The notes: a model not told the origin generated them from the sequence alone. 64,000 nt of DNA from Oscillospiraceae bacterium (GCA_902787975.1 CADAIP010000014.1:1-64000); one strand, 5' to 3'. Shown: positions 16,022 through 25,032, counted from the stretch's first letter. Numbers and translations: made by a program.

Positions 16022-18296
16022 ATCCCCGGTGAAGCTCAAAACTTACGACGGATTAGTCTTTTGTTTTATAGCCTCAGTCATTATTGCCGTTCTGGCATAT
16101 AACATCGGTCTTGTGACAGAACCGGGCAAGATCCTTCCTGTCGGAATATCCATGAGAAACGGAAATATGGGCGAAAATATCCTCCGTGGCATAGATCTTG
16201 CAATGGAAGACCTTGAACTGATCAGATCAGGCAAAGCCTATAACGAGGCGTGGAGACTTCTGACATTTATCCATTTGGATATCTTTTTCTATCTTGCTTT
16301 GCTTGCGCCAAAGGCTGCCAGAACTATACTTCTTATCGGTTATTATCTGAGATTCGGTCTGTGCTGCTCTGCGATGTATTACTTCATGACTGAGCATATC
16401 AAGCTTTCCAGACTGCCTTCAGCACTTCTCGGCGTAATGTACACTTTCTCATCCCAGATTGTCTTTACGGCTCAGTCGGCTTCGCTGATGAATATGGCAA
16501 TAATGCTGCCGGTTGTGCTTTCTGCGTTTGATTCATATCTTCAGAAGAGAACGTGGAAGTCGTTCATAATCGCATGTCTTACTTCATTCGGCCTTGCGAT
16601 CACCGGCGGTTACGGACTGATCACAGGTATCCCTTTGATGATACTTGTATCTCTTCTGATGTGCATCAGCTTATACAGCACGTTCAAGATGGCAATTACC
16701 TCATGGCTCAAGCTTCTGGGCGGAATGGTTACGGGAGTTGCTTTGTCCTCGGCTTTTGCTATACCGGGACTTCTTGGCATGAATATAAGTGTTGATGTGG
16801 CCGAGAGTTTTAAAAATGCAAAAGTAAATTACACCGTTTTTGATCTGATACGCGGCACGTTCCTTTTAAGGTCCGGCAGTGTCTATCAGAATGCCGTTCC
16901 TTTGTTTTACATCGGAATATTTACTCTGGTCGCGGTTATTGCCTTTGCTCTGAATGAGACGATACCGATAAGATTGAAGGCTGCTTCAGCTGTAATTATC
17001 GCAGTCATTCATATAACCTGCAGTTCATCTTTCGTAAATGAGACGGTCAGTCTTTTCGGCACATCATCCATGCTTCTTGCTTCAAGACTTATCTGCCTTG
17101 AAGTCATTCTGTTTTTCATTGCAGGAATCGGCATCAGAAATGCGAAGAGCCTCGTAAAAGGAGACTTCGTTGCTGCATGTCTCATTCCGTTGTTTTTACT
17201 TGTTATTTCCGGCAACAACACTTCCGGTACGACTTTTGCCAGTCCCATCGTCATATCAACGTTTCTTGGAATCGTGGCCGAAGCATCGTTGTTTTATGCG
17301 CTTGCAAAAGACAAGCTTTCCCATAAAGGAAAATATGCTGTGCTTTTCATTGTTTTCTTTTTTGTCGGCGTAAACACCGCTTTCATATTCTTTAACAACA
17401 CGATTCAGAAAAAAGCAGTCGATGAATATTTTAAGGTCGATTACGGTGACAGCTCTTCTGAAAATCTAATTTATGACAGTGATTTTGAACTTCCGGGAAT
17501 TAACAGTGGAGACAGTTACCAGCTGATTCCGGGGGATCTTCAGAATGCTGAGGCCGGCGATACCGTTATTGATGAGATCAACTTTGCTTCAATGAGAGTC
17601 TCGGGCGGGAAACTCTTTGAAGAGATCATCCTTGTTCCTTCCGACAAGAAGGAATTGAGAAGGGAAGGCCTCAACACTTACCTTTTGAGAGAGGGTACAA
17701 ATGATTTGACATTCTATCCATTTACCGCATCAGAAGACGAAAGGATGTTTATATACTGTAATGCAACGGATGGCGCTACCGTAAGCTTAATAACGGAAAG
17801 CGGAGATTCTGTAAGAGCATTTACCGGTCCGTTCTTTACAGAACTTGAGCCTGTTACGGGAGAAGTTAACATAGAGTTTATGATCGTATCCGGCAGCGAT
17901 GATGCATGCCGCATATCCCTCTACAGTCTGAATGAGTCTGCTCTCAATTCATTAAAGTCATTGTCAGGCACTGCTACTGATCCGAGATTCATGATAGATG
18001 TTTCCGGCATTGAAGGAACCTGCACAATTGTTTTGCCATATGCATATGATGATACAAAAATCAGGATTGACGGTATCAGTTGTGACACTTTCGATTATTG
18101 CGGTAAGCTGGCTACGACTTTTGTCTGCAACAACGGCAATCTTATGGAAGTTTCAATTGAAAGGAAAGACATGGGAATACTTCCGGGCATACTGGTCAGT
18201 GTGTTTATCGCAGCATGCCTTGTCGCAATTCCTGTTGCCCATATGTATAATGAAAAGAAGAAAGTAACCGGTGAAGGGACCGAAAGCAATGCTTAG
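16014..18296 (+). CDS. Second YfhO-like polytopic membrane protein
   Basis: A 760-residue membrane protein with about 12 hydrophobic helices in the first 480 residues and a beta-rich extracellular domain (about 490-730), then a final helix and a short basic tail. The architecture matches YfhO proteins, and it has SSQIVFTAQSASLMNMAIMLPVVL in the place of the family's central helices, but the DLYHQY and SPLN motifs are absent, so it is a divergent relative. ATG 16014 has GGAGG 7 bases upstream; the frame extends upstream without a good site. It overlaps both neighbours and is surely co-transcribed. A partner role with the upstream YfhO is inference. Confidence 0.75.
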   Translation: MIKSPVKLKTYDGLVFCFIASVIIAVLAYNIGLVTEPGKILPVGISMRNGNMGENILRGIDLAMEDLELIRSGKAYNEAWRLLTFIHLDIFFYLALLAPKAARTILLIGYYLRFGLCCSAMYYFMTEHIKLSRLPSALLGVMYTFSSQIVFTAQSASLMNMAIMLPVVLSAFDSYLQKRTWKSFIIACLTSFGLAITGGYGLITGIPLMILVSLLMCISLYSTFKMAITSWLKLLGGMVTGVALSSAFAIPGLLGMNISVDVAESFKNAKVNYTVFDLIRGTFLLRSGSVYQNAVPLFYIGIFTLVAVIAFALNETIPIRLKAASAVIIAVIHITCSSSFVNETVSLFGTSSMLLASRLICLEVILFFIAGIGIRNAKSLVKGDFVAACLIPLFLLVISGNNTSGTTFASPIVISTFLGIVAEASLFYALAKDKLSHKGKYAVLFIVFFFVGVNTAFIFFNNTIQKKAVDEYFKVDYGDSSSENLIYDSDFELPGINSGDSYQLIPGDLQNAEAGDTVIDEINFASMRVSGGKLFEEIILVPSDKKELRREGLNTYLLREGTNDLTFYPFTASEDERMFIYCNATDGATVSLITESGDSVRAFTGPFFTELEPVTGEVNIEFMIVSGSDDACRISLYSLNESALNSLKSLSGTATDPRFMIDVSGIEGTCTIVLPYAYDDTKIRIDGISCDTFDYCGKLATTFVCNNGNLMEVSIERKDMGILPGILVSVFIAACLVAIPVAHMYNEKKKVTGEGTESNA

Positions 18297-19278
18297 CAGG
18301 AAAATTACAGACGGCACTGAATTCGTAGTTTTTGACATGGAATGGAATCAGCCGATGCCGGGGAAAGAATACCCTTTTGATGTAAGCAAGCTTACCGGCG
18401 AGATCATCGAGATTGGTGCTTTCAAATATGTTTATGACAACGGCGAACTGATCTATAAGGATTCATTCTCAACCGACATTATTCCGGTGAAGTATACAAA
18501 GCTTCATTACCATGTTAAGAAAGTAACGCATAAGAAGAACGCTGATCTTTTGAACGGTATCCCGTTCAGAGACGCTTATTCACAATTCAGGGAATTTTGC
18601 GGTGATGCGATCCTGGTAGGATGGGGCAGTTCAGATCCGTCCATGCTCAAGATGAATCTTGAATTCTTTGAGATGGATTCCAAGCTGAATATGTTTTTCC
18701 TTGACCTCCAGCCGATTTTCTCGCTTTTTGCCGGCCTTCAGGGAACACAGCGGAGCGTGGAAGCTGCCGTTGATTTTTATAATATTGATAAAAATGAAAT
18801 ATTTCACAGTGCTACGGCAGATGCTCATTATACCGGTGCCGTATTTGAAGAAATCTTCAAACACAACAAGCCTTCTGCAGTAATATCTGCTATTTCAAGC
18901 TCTTCCATTGACCCGGATGTTCCGTCTGATTTCAGCTTTGTAGGTCCTGAGTGCCTTGACGGTACAAGTGCGTTTGCAACTTCGGTCAGTTTTATGAGAG
19001 ATTGTCCGTTGTGCGGAAAGAAGCTGTCAATAAAGATACCTTCATTCAGGATCCGCAAATCACAGTATGCACTGCTTGAGTGCAGGGAACACGGCGAACT
19101 CTTCTCAAGAACAAGAGTGAAGAAAAATAAAGCCGGAAATTACTATGCGGCGTCGGTAATGCGCTTTGCTACCCAGAACGATTACTGGCTTGTTGCATCT
19201 AAAAAAGAGGAATTCGATAAGTACGGAGAGAAGGGTAAACCCGCCGAAAAGACTGAAATTGAAGAAAATGTAACGTAA
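18289..19278 (+). CDS. DEDDh 3'-5' exonuclease with C-terminal zinc-ribbon-like motif
   Basis: A 329-residue nuclease of the DnaQ/RNase T fold. VVFDMEWNQ holds the first Asp and Glu, GEIIEIGAF follows as in the family, and HSATADAHYTG supplies the histidine and final aspartate of the DEDDh type. The region after 230 has CPLCGKK and later CREHGE, a plausible zinc ribbon. The substrate (RNA or DNA) cannot be told from sequence. ATG 18289 has GAAGGGA 9 bases upstream and is preferred to GTG 18271. It overlaps the preceding YfhO-like stop by 8 bases, an odd operon partner with no obvious functional link. Confidence 0.82.
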   Translation: MLSRKITDGTEFVVFDMEWNQPMPGKEYPFDVSKLTGEIIEIGAFKYVYDNGELIYKDSFSTDIIPVKYTKLHYHVKKVTHKKNADLLNGIPFRDAYSQFREFCGDAILVGWGSSDPSMLKMNLEFFEMDSKLNMFFLDLQPIFSLFAGLQGTQRSVEAAVDFYNIDKNEIFHSATADAHYTGAVFEEIFKHNKPSAVISAISSSSIDPDVPSDFSFVGPECLDGTSAFATSVSFMRDCPLCGKKLSIKIPSFRIRKSQYALLECREHGELFSRTRVKKNKAGNYYAASVMRFATQNDYWLVASKKEEFDKYGEKGKPAEKTEIEENVT

Positions 19279-19291
19279 ATTGTAAACGGAA

Positions 19292-19366
19292 TGTTAACAA
19301 ACTATGTAAAAAAAGTTAGCAAAGTTCGAATTTTCTGTTGAAATTTGAATGGAGATGACTTAAAAT
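19292..19366 (+). promoter_or_regulatory. Promoter of the PilX-like gene with upstream TTAACAAA repeats
   Basis: TTGAAA (19338-19343), a 17-base spacer and TAAAAT (19361-19366) form a strong promoter. Upstream lie TGTTAACAAA (19292-19301) and GTTAGCAAA (19315-19323), about two helical turns apart and again about two turns from the -35. The same arrangement, including TGTTGAAATTTG, recurs before the minor-pilin operon at 32761-32833. The leader of about 86 bases ends in AAGGAAGG. Confidence 0.8.
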
Positions 19367-19458
19367 AGGCTTAGAAAATAGGGTGAACTGTGCGGGGTAT
19401 TCTCGCCGAAGCCAGTAAAATAAATAACTTTAGACCATAATGAAGGAAGGTGCTTCTT

Positions 19459-21795
19459 ATGATTAAAAGATTAGGTAAAGCTAAGAAGAGCAAGCAGGGC
19501 GCGTTGCTTATATTCGTTGTCCTCATTCTGGCGCTCGCAATAATCTTTATTTCGGCAGCCATGATGCTCACCAATGCTACCAGAAGCCGTTTGTATGAGA
19601 GTACAATGACCACGCAGGCCAGACTTACCTGTACATCGGCAGTCGAAGTTTTCCTTGAGGCTCTTGAAACTCAGGAAATCACAGATGAACAGCTGGGAGG
19701 AAACATTAAGACAGGCCATGGCGGACAATTGATCCGAATGGTAGTTGAGGGTGTTCCCGGCATGTCGGCTACAGGTACTGACAACTGCACATTCCTTGAT
19801 CTGTATTATCCGAATCACCCGGATCATAAGATTGTTAATGCTGACTTTACAACTACTATAGGTGATGAGACAGAAAGCATAAGAGTTGTGCTTACTGTTG
19901 ATAGCAGTGGACCTAATTATGGTAGTCGTTTCAAGAATCAGATTGAAGTTGATTCCGATGTACAGACAGAGACAATGCGTTTCTTCTTTGGTGAAGGTAT
20001 GACGAATCCTGATCTGCCGCAGCCAACAGATAATACAATCCTCTTAAGAGGTCACGGCACTGATTCTGCCGGCGGCGGAGTTTTCTATTCTGATATGGTA
20101 TTTGCTCCCGGAGAACAGTCACATTGGGGATCTGACAACAGGTTTGAGGGAAACACGATTTTCCTTAATGGTGCAACGTTCTATTCATCTCATGATATGG
20201 TTCACTATTCTGGTGATATCTATTTCATCGGTGCAGCAGGCGGTTCAGCAGCAGGCTTTTTGTATGATGGTGGTGATCGTGCGAATGAATATAAAACAGT
20301 CAATTTTTCAAACAGTAAGTTTGTATTCTTAAACAGATCTGCTCAGGTCGCTACTGAGGATGCCTATAAAGATGACGGCGAACACATAGAGAGAGTTCTT
20401 AAAGGATTGCCTGCTGAAGGAAATGTCAACGAGGTTTCACCAGTATCAACAAAGTATTGCTATTTTGTTACAGAGGATACTGAAGCAGCTAATAACGGTC
20501 AAGAAATAGTCTTTAAGTCAACTGGTGAAACTATTTCAACCACCAGACAGCACAACAACGGCTTAACTTCTTATAATTTAAGTAATGCTTGGGCAAGTTC
20601 AATAGACTATTCAAATCCTGGTGATGATATAATTGAGGTAAATAATAACCTCAGAAGATATTCTGCATCTGATTTCTGTAACGTAAATAAAGCTTTCCCT
20701 GATGTCGTAGAGAAGGTGTTCTGTGATTTCAGTCCTGACGGATACGAGACAGCAGGTCCTGGTGGAGTAGTTTTAGAGTATGATACTTATCTAAAGAATG
20801 GTTCAGTAGTTACTAAAGGTACTACAATTGCCGCAGGTACAGAGTATGAAGCAACACCTCTTACAGCAAGATTCCCTTCTTGGTTAAGAACCGGACATGT
20901 AGCAGATGGTGCTATTCCTAATACATACAAATTGGCATTGACTACCTCTGCTCTTAATCAAAAGGCTTCACAGCAGGGACATGCTGGTTATGTATATCTT
21001 GCACCCGGCTATTACTATTTCACTTCGGGCGACACCGCGTATCAGAGTGACACGGATCCGTTTGTAATTACTATTGATGGAAGTCATGCAAGCAGCTATC
21101 GTTTCTATTTTGCAGAAAACACAACATTTAATTTAGGTACTCTGGTATTCGCTGTATATAATGTTTCTGATGACACTACCCCGATAGTGTTTATCATGGA
21201 ACCCGGTGCACGTATCAATTTTGGTGGAGCAAACTATAGAGAAACAGGCAATATTTGTAACGCAGGCTTCATTTCAGTACAACATGTTGACGAACACGGC
21301 AATGCGTTGTATGAAGGCAATGATAATGGTGCATCTATGGCTAGCTGGATTCGCAATAACGCATATACATCTGAGCTTTCTGATTGGGGCGGCGGATATT
21401 ATACTCAGGAAATAGAACATGCTACACATACTATCAAGTATCCATATGCTTATGATGGTGTTAGAAGACCGACAGTTTATATGTTTGGTGCCGGTAATAA
21501 CATTTTGCAGATTGGTGACCGTAATATGATCGAAGCTTATATCGGTTTGTATGGATCAGGAAGTACTTTCGGATTCAACAACTGCAACCAGGCAACTGTA
21601 CCGATTTATATCTATGGTAGAATCGAAACAAATAACTATGGAATTAGTGGTTCTACCGGTTCACCTGGAGGCTTGTGTATGCCTTATTGCCCTCAGCCTG
21701 GTGGAGTTGAAGAGAGTGAGAAGCAGACAGGCCTTGCTAAGTCAAAGTACAGCGTTGCTGACCTCATCTACTACAGAGTATTACCTTCAACGTAA
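19459..21795 (+). CDS. Large PilX-like surface protein
   Basis: A 778-residue secreted or anchored protein with no close family I recognise. The N-terminus (basic KRLGKAKKSKQG, then ALLIFVVLILALAIIFISAAMML) resembles PilX or other non-methylated pilus-associated proteins: a short basic leader ending in glycine, then a 22-residue helix. The rest is a long extracellular region rich in Gly, Ser, Thr, Asn and Tyr, with beta-type repeats. It shares promoter architecture with the minor-pilin operon and lies 5.7 kb upstream of pilB, so a pilus tip or adhesin role is plausible, but that is inference. ATG 19459 is chosen because AAGGAAGG lies 8 bases before it. It is monocistronic, ended by a strong terminator. 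Confidence 0.7.
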   Translation: MIKRLGKAKKSKQGALLIFVVLILALAIIFISAAMMLTNATRSRLYESTMTTQARLTCTSAVEVFLEALETQEITDEQLGGNIKTGHGGQLIRMVVEGVPGMSATGTDNCTFLDLYYPNHPDHKIVNADFTTTIGDETESIRVVLTVDSSGPNYGSRFKNQIEVDSDVQTETMRFFFGEGMTNPDLPQPTDNTILLRGHGTDSAGGGVFYSDMVFAPGEQSHWGSDNRFEGNTIFLNGATFYSSHDMVHYSGDIYFIGAAGGSAAGFLYDGGDRANEYKTVNFSNSKFVFLNRSAQVATEDAYKDDGEHIERVLKGLPAEGNVNEVSPVSTKYCYFVTEDTEAANNGQEIVFKSTGETISTTRQHNNGLTSYNLSNAWASSIDYSNPGDDIIEVNNNLRRYSASDFCNVNKAFPDVVEKVFCDFSPDGYETAGPGGVVLEYDTYLKNGSVVTKGTTIAAGTEYEATPLTARFPSWLRTGHVADGAIPNTYKLALTTSALNQKASQQGHAGYVYLAPGYYYFTSGDTAYQSDTDPFVITIDGSHASSYRFYFAENTTFNLGTLVFAVYNVSDDTTPIVFIMEPGARINFGGANYRETGNICNAGFISVQHVDEHGNALYEGNDNGASMASWIRNNAYTSELSDWGGGYYTQEIEHATHTIKYPYAYDGVRRPTVYMFGAGNNILQIGDRNMIEAYIGLYGSGSTFGFNNCNQATVPIYIYGRIETNNYGISGSTGSPGGLCMPYCPQPGGVEESEKQTGLAKSKYSVADLIYYRVLPST

Positions 21796-21812
21796 TCAGT
21801 AAAACAACAAGA

Positions 21813-21846
21813 AAATAGGCTGTCAGATGACAGCCTATTTTTTTAT
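21813..21846. terminator. Bidirectional terminator
   Basis: AAATAGGCTGTCA pairs with TGACAGCCTATTT around a short loop (21813-21839), followed by a T run on the plus strand and preceded by an A run, which gives T's on the minus strand. It separates the PilX-like gene from the converging yebC operon. Confidence 0.88.
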
Positions 21847-21852
21847 GTTTTT

Positions 21853-22299
21853 TCATTCAAGGATAAGTATGTTTTGAAGAAAAACTAAATCTTCGGAAAT
21901 TGAATTGAATGATTGAATTGACAATTTTGAATCGGTAGTGCAGCTGACCTCATAAACCGAAATGCTTTCGTCATCAGCTATTACCATTTCAGATTTAGAT
22001 ATTAGTGGGCTGAAAGCATCATATAAAGGATTATTAGCATCAAGGAGTCTGGTTCCCTTATCAGTCAGATAAATTATGAGGTTCTTAAAATCCGAATGAG
22101 CAAGAACATTTAGAAATGATCTCATAAGTTCTCTGCCGTGATCAGAATCTGATGAATAGAAGTCATGCTTAATTAGAACATATTTTGAAGACACATCATC
22201 TTCAATCTTATGCTGCATTACTTCCATGACTACATTGTCTGAATATTGTTCTATAACTGGTTCTGAATACTCAAGACTGTTTTTTGGTTTGCTGTTCAT
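21853..22299 (-). CDS. DsrE/YedF-like protein lacking the usual cysteines
   Basis: A 148-residue cytoplasmic protein. The segment GRELMRSFLNVLAHSDFKNLIIYLTDKGTRLL, with a variable loop and a C-terminal LxxxNSISEDLVFLQN, follows the pattern of the C-terminal DsrE-like domain of YedF proteins (there: GR-LM-SFL-L...I-Y--GV-L). The cysteine pair expected where those proteins bind sulfur or selenium is replaced by ADDESISVYEV, so a sulfur-transfer role is unlikely. It is the last gene of the yebC operon; ATG 22299 has GGAGGG 8 bases upstream and overlaps the DUF6062 gene end. The assignment is by eye and tentative. Confidence 0.6.
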   Translation of the reverse strand: MNSKPKNSLEYSEPVIEQYSDNVVMEVMQHKIEDDVSSKYVLIKHDFYSSDSDHGRELMRSFLNVLAHSDFKNLIIYLTDKGTRLLDANNPLYDAFSPLISKSEMVIADDESISVYEVSCTTDSKLSIQSFNSISEDLVFLQNILILE

Positions 22300-23032
22300 C
22301 AAAATCCCTCCCGTCAGAAGATAAGAAACGCATGGAGCGCTGAATTGAATTTTTACTCGTGCCCCATGGTTTATCCGTATTTCTGTAGTCGAATTTCAAA
22401 GTGAAATACTCAACATCGGAGATTAGTGAATCAAATGTATTGGTATTGTTGGTGTAAAGAGCCTCGACAAAATCAGAAGCTTCATTCTGTGAAAGCTTTG
22501 AGGCCTGTCTTAAAAGCATGGAAGTATGGGGAAGACAATGAAACTCTGATTTAAGGAACTTTTCCTTAAATTCATTATCATGCGAAAACATCCAGCAGAT
22601 GACCTCAATATAATGCCCCATGGCTTCATTGAGATTGTCACAGATAGGGCATGTGTTGATCCTTTTATCTATGAGGTCGGCTACAGAATTAAGCTTCTGT
22701 TTGTAATCAGGATTTCTTCCCTTTAACAAACCTGCTTTGGCCGGAATAGCGGCCTTCATTTTAGGATTAAGATCTTCGTTAAAATCTTTCAAATGTGTAT
22801 GCATAACAAGACCGAGTCCAAGCCTGTTGGTAACAGCTTTATTGAGTTTCCCCATATGTACAGGGCAGAAACCTGTCTTGTTTGTAATCTTTCTGGTATC
22901 TGGTTCCATCAGTGAGGGACCTAGATAGTATTCCAGATAATTCATTTCAGCCTTATCTCTGAGTCTGCATATGGGACATCCGCAAGACTCATTGTAGGCA
23001 TCGTTAACGGGAATCATGTATATTTTTTCCAT
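22271..23032 (-). CDS. DUF6062 family protein
   Basis: A 253-residue protein of the DUF6062 family, uncharacterised and common in Clostridia. It opens MEKIYMIPVNDAYNESCGCPICRLRD and carries four Cys/His clusters: CGCPIC (about 17-22), FCPVH (55-59), CPICDN (about 129-134) and FHCLPH (about 167-172). These suggest two zinc or other metal sites. It is mostly helical and probably cytoplasmic. ATG 23032 overlaps the stop of the P-loop/Asp23 gene, and the end overlaps the YedF-like gene, so the three are tightly coupled. Function unknown. Confidence 0.82.
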   Translation of the reverse strand: MEKIYMIPVNDAYNESCGCPICRLRDKAEMNYLEYYLGPSLMEPDTRKITNKTGFCPVHMGKLNKAVTNRLGLGLVMHTHLKDFNEDLNPKMKAAIPAKAGLLKGRNPDYKQKLNSVADLIDKRINTCPICDNLNEAMGHYIEVICWMFSHDNEFKEKFLKSEFHCLPHTSMLLRQASKLSQNEASDFVEALYTNNTNTFDSLISDVEYFTLKFDYRNTDKPWGTSKNSIQRSMRFLSSDGRDFDEQQTKKQS

Positions 23033-24111
23033 CAGGCACCCTCCGAATCAGTATTTCTTGGCATATGTATAAGACGGCTGGCTCTGACATTCACACTGTT
23101 CATAGTGATCGATGTGAATTCCTCGACAGCGCTTCCTACACGCTGTTGGGCTTTTACAAGCACCTTTTGCGCATCGTAACCGTAGTAGAGAGCCAGATCA
23201 AGACTGATCATAACGCCAAATGTCTGCTTCTCGGTTTTGAATGAAGTCACTTCAGCAAAACCGGGAACATCTTTAAGAACTATCTTAATAAGATCTAATA
23301 TGGCTTCATCAGATATAGAATAAGAACCCAGGGAAGAGAATGTCGGTCTGACGACAGTCCTGTCTGAGTCAGGAGCGAGCGGGGCAACTCCACGCTCACG
23401 GTCAAACCTTTGTCTGAGTTTGCTGAAAGGGTCTGAAAAGTAGCCGGAAAACTCATGCTTTATCTCCATGCTTGGAACAGGGATCGTATGCATGCCTTCA
23501 TTCATTCTGGTACTGCGTGCAAGGCGTCTTTCTTCCTCGGTCGAGACATCTTCAATCCTGATAAGCATAGCAGGCTTATTAAGCCAAAGGTTATTGCAAA
23601 TCTTATCAAGCATTGAATCAGAAGTGCCGAGAATCATCAATGCTCGCGGCATTGATTCAACAAGTGCACGCCTCATTACAGAGGATCTCGTGGGATCGAC
23701 AAATATGGCCTGTCTTACAGACTCCATCTTTGTCGGAGCCTTCTTAGCTGAGGTTCCTGCAACGATACGGCTTCCGTTAATAAGAAGACCGTCATCGATT
23801 ATGTAATGAATGTTATTGTCTCTGGCAACTTTTATGGCACGGGTACTTTTACCCGTGCCTGAAGGTCCGACAAAAGCAATTACAGCAATATTAGATAATA
23901 CTTCGCGTGTAAGCTGTTCATTAGAAAGAACCAGCTCAATGCTTCGCTCAAAATTCTGAGTCGAATAGTCAGAACTGGTATTCTGGGCTGAAGTGCCCGA
24001 TCGGTCAAAACGCTTAAGTGTACCGCGAAATTCAGACAGAAGAGTCTTGCGCGCTACCGTAGCGCTTTTAGCTGAAATTTGTTCCTGCTTTGATTCTTCG
24101 CGGTTGTCCAA
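23032..24111 (-). CDS. P-loop NTPase fused to an Asp23-like domain
   Basis: A 359-residue two-domain protein. After a disordered N-terminus (about 1-55), a P-loop domain has Walker A GPSGTGKST at about 82-90 and an ATP-binding-like core to about 230. The C-terminal 100 residues (from YSISDEAILDLIKIVLKDVPG through NSVNVRASRLIHM) match the Asp23/YloU fold, usually a stand-alone membrane-associated stress protein. No membrane helix is present. The start is TTG 24111, 13 bases after the yebC stop, with AAAGGA 11 bases upstream; no better start exists. It is the second gene of the yebC operon. The combined function is unknown. Confidence 0.78.
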   Translation of the reverse strand: MDNREESKQEQISAKSATVARKTLLSEFRGTLKRFDRSGTSAQNTSSDYSTQNFERSIELVLSNEQLTREVLSNIAVIAFVGPSGTGKSTRAIKVARDNNIHYIIDDGLLINGSRIVAGTSAKKAPTKMESVRQAIFVDPTRSSVMRRALVESMPRALMILGTSDSMLDKICNNLWLNKPAMLIRIEDVSTEEERRLARSTRMNEGMHTIPVPSMEIKHEFSGYFSDPFSKLRQRFDRERGVAPLAPDSDRTVVRPTFSSLGSYSISDEAILDLIKIVLKDVPGFAEVTSFKTEKQTFGVMISLDLALYYGYDAQKVLVKAQQRVGSAVEEFTSITMNSVNVRASRLIHMPRNTDSEGA

Positions 24112-24124
24112 ATTACTATGTCCT

Positions 24125-24850
24125 TTAGCCGTTCCAGTTATGGAACACTTCCTGGATATCCTCGTTCTCGTCCATCATGTCGAGCATCTTCTCAAGCTGA
24201 GCGATGGCATCGGGATCAGTTACTTCAGCTGTTGTCATGGCAACAGGGCCGAGTGTGGAATCTGCAATGACATAATTCCTGGCTTCAAGAGCATCTCTGA
24301 CATCGTAATAATCAGTTGTTGAAGTTGAGATGATGTAGAATTCGTCATCGCTGTCAAAATCAGCAGCTCCGCAATCTAATGCATCACCCATAACCTGATC
24401 TTCATCCTCATAATCCTCTTTGGAAATAAGGATCGTACCCTTTTCGTTGAAAAGGAAGGAAACGGAACCGTCAACACCGAGGTTGCCGCCATTCTTATCA
24501 AAAATGTGTCTAAGATCAGCTGCTGTACGATTGCGGTTATTGGTCAGAGTCTTGACCATGATAGCAACGCCTGCGGGACCGTAACCTTCGTATGTGATCT
24601 CCTCATAATCGTCGCCTTCGCCTGCCTCTGCAGCCTTCTTGATAGCGCGGTTGATGTTGTCATTAGGCATATTTGCAGCCTTGGCCTTTGCAACAACTAC
24701 TTTCAGCCTGGAATTACTGTTGGGGTCAGGACCGCCTGCCTTGACTGCTACTGCTATCTCTTTGGCAAATTTAGTGAATACAGCGCCCTTTGCTGCATCA
24801 GACGCTTCTTTCTTTCTGCGGATATTGCTCCATTTTGAATGACCTGACAT
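24125..24850 (-). CDS. yebC: YebC/PmpR family protein
   Basis: A 241-residue member of the YebC/TACO1 family, which acts as transcription regulator or translation factor easing ribosome stalls. The opening MSGHSKWSNIRRKKEASDAA is diagnostic, as are YEGYGPAGVAIMVKTLTNNRNRTAADLRHIF and GSVSFLF. It is complete at family length. ATG 24850 has GGAGGAA just upstream. Two overlapping TATAAT boxes (24877-24882 and 24894-24899 on the minus strand) lie 27-49 bases upstream, though with poor -35 elements. It heads an operon with the P-loop/Asp23, DUF6062 and YedF-like genes. Confidence 0.95.
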   Translation of the reverse strand: MSGHSKWSNIRRKKEASDAAKGAVFTKFAKEIAVAVKAGGPDPNSNSRLKVVVAKAKAANMPNDNINRAIKKAAEAGEGDDYEEITYEGYGPAGVAIMVKTLTNNRNRTAADLRHIFDKNGGNLGVDGSVSFLFNEKGTILISKEDYEDEDQVMGDALDCGAADFDSDDEFYIISTSTTDYYDVRDALEARNYVIADSTLGPVAMTTAEVTDPDAIAQLEKMLDMMDENEDIQEVFHNWNG

Positions 24851-24876
24851 TGGTGTTCCTCCAAGTTGAATTTCGT

Positions 24877-24899
24877 ATTATAATAACCATAATATTATA
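24877..24899 (-). promoter_or_regulatory. Candidate promoter region of the yebC operon
   Basis: Two perfect minus-strand TATAAT hexamers 17 bases apart lie just upstream of yebC. Neither has a good -35, so it is uncertain which is used. The rest of the 270-base gap to pilB holds the divergent pil promoter and nothing else that I can recognise. Confidence 0.45.
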
Positions 24900-25003
24900 C
24901 AGTTTTCGGACTGATATATAAATATGGCTATCGGGTTCATTTCGTGTAATCTTGCCGACATCTGATTGTCAAATTTATTTTTTGTGCAGATTGTCTTTTT
25001 ATC

Positions 25004-25032
25004 TTGTTATTTACCTCATTCTGTTGTATAGT
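25004..25032 (+). promoter_or_regulatory. Promoter of the pilB operon
   Basis: TTGTTA (25004-25009) and TATAGT (25027-25032) are exactly 17 bases apart, giving a leader of about 80 bases before pilB. The leader contains a small GGCG/CGCC hairpin near 25053-25068. No riboswitch was recognised in it. Confidence 0.65.

Noticed and set aside
19373-19458. Cyclic-di-GMP riboswitch in the leader of the PilX-like gene
   Set aside because: Such riboswitches often precede pilus genes, and GGGTGAAC and GAAGCC pieces are suggestive, but the conserved GACGCAAAGC core and the tetraloop receptor pattern are missing.
21853-22299. Selenium-metabolism YedF with selenocysteine or cysteine centre
   Set aside because: No cysteine or in-frame TGA is present at the expected position, and no selenium genes are nearby.
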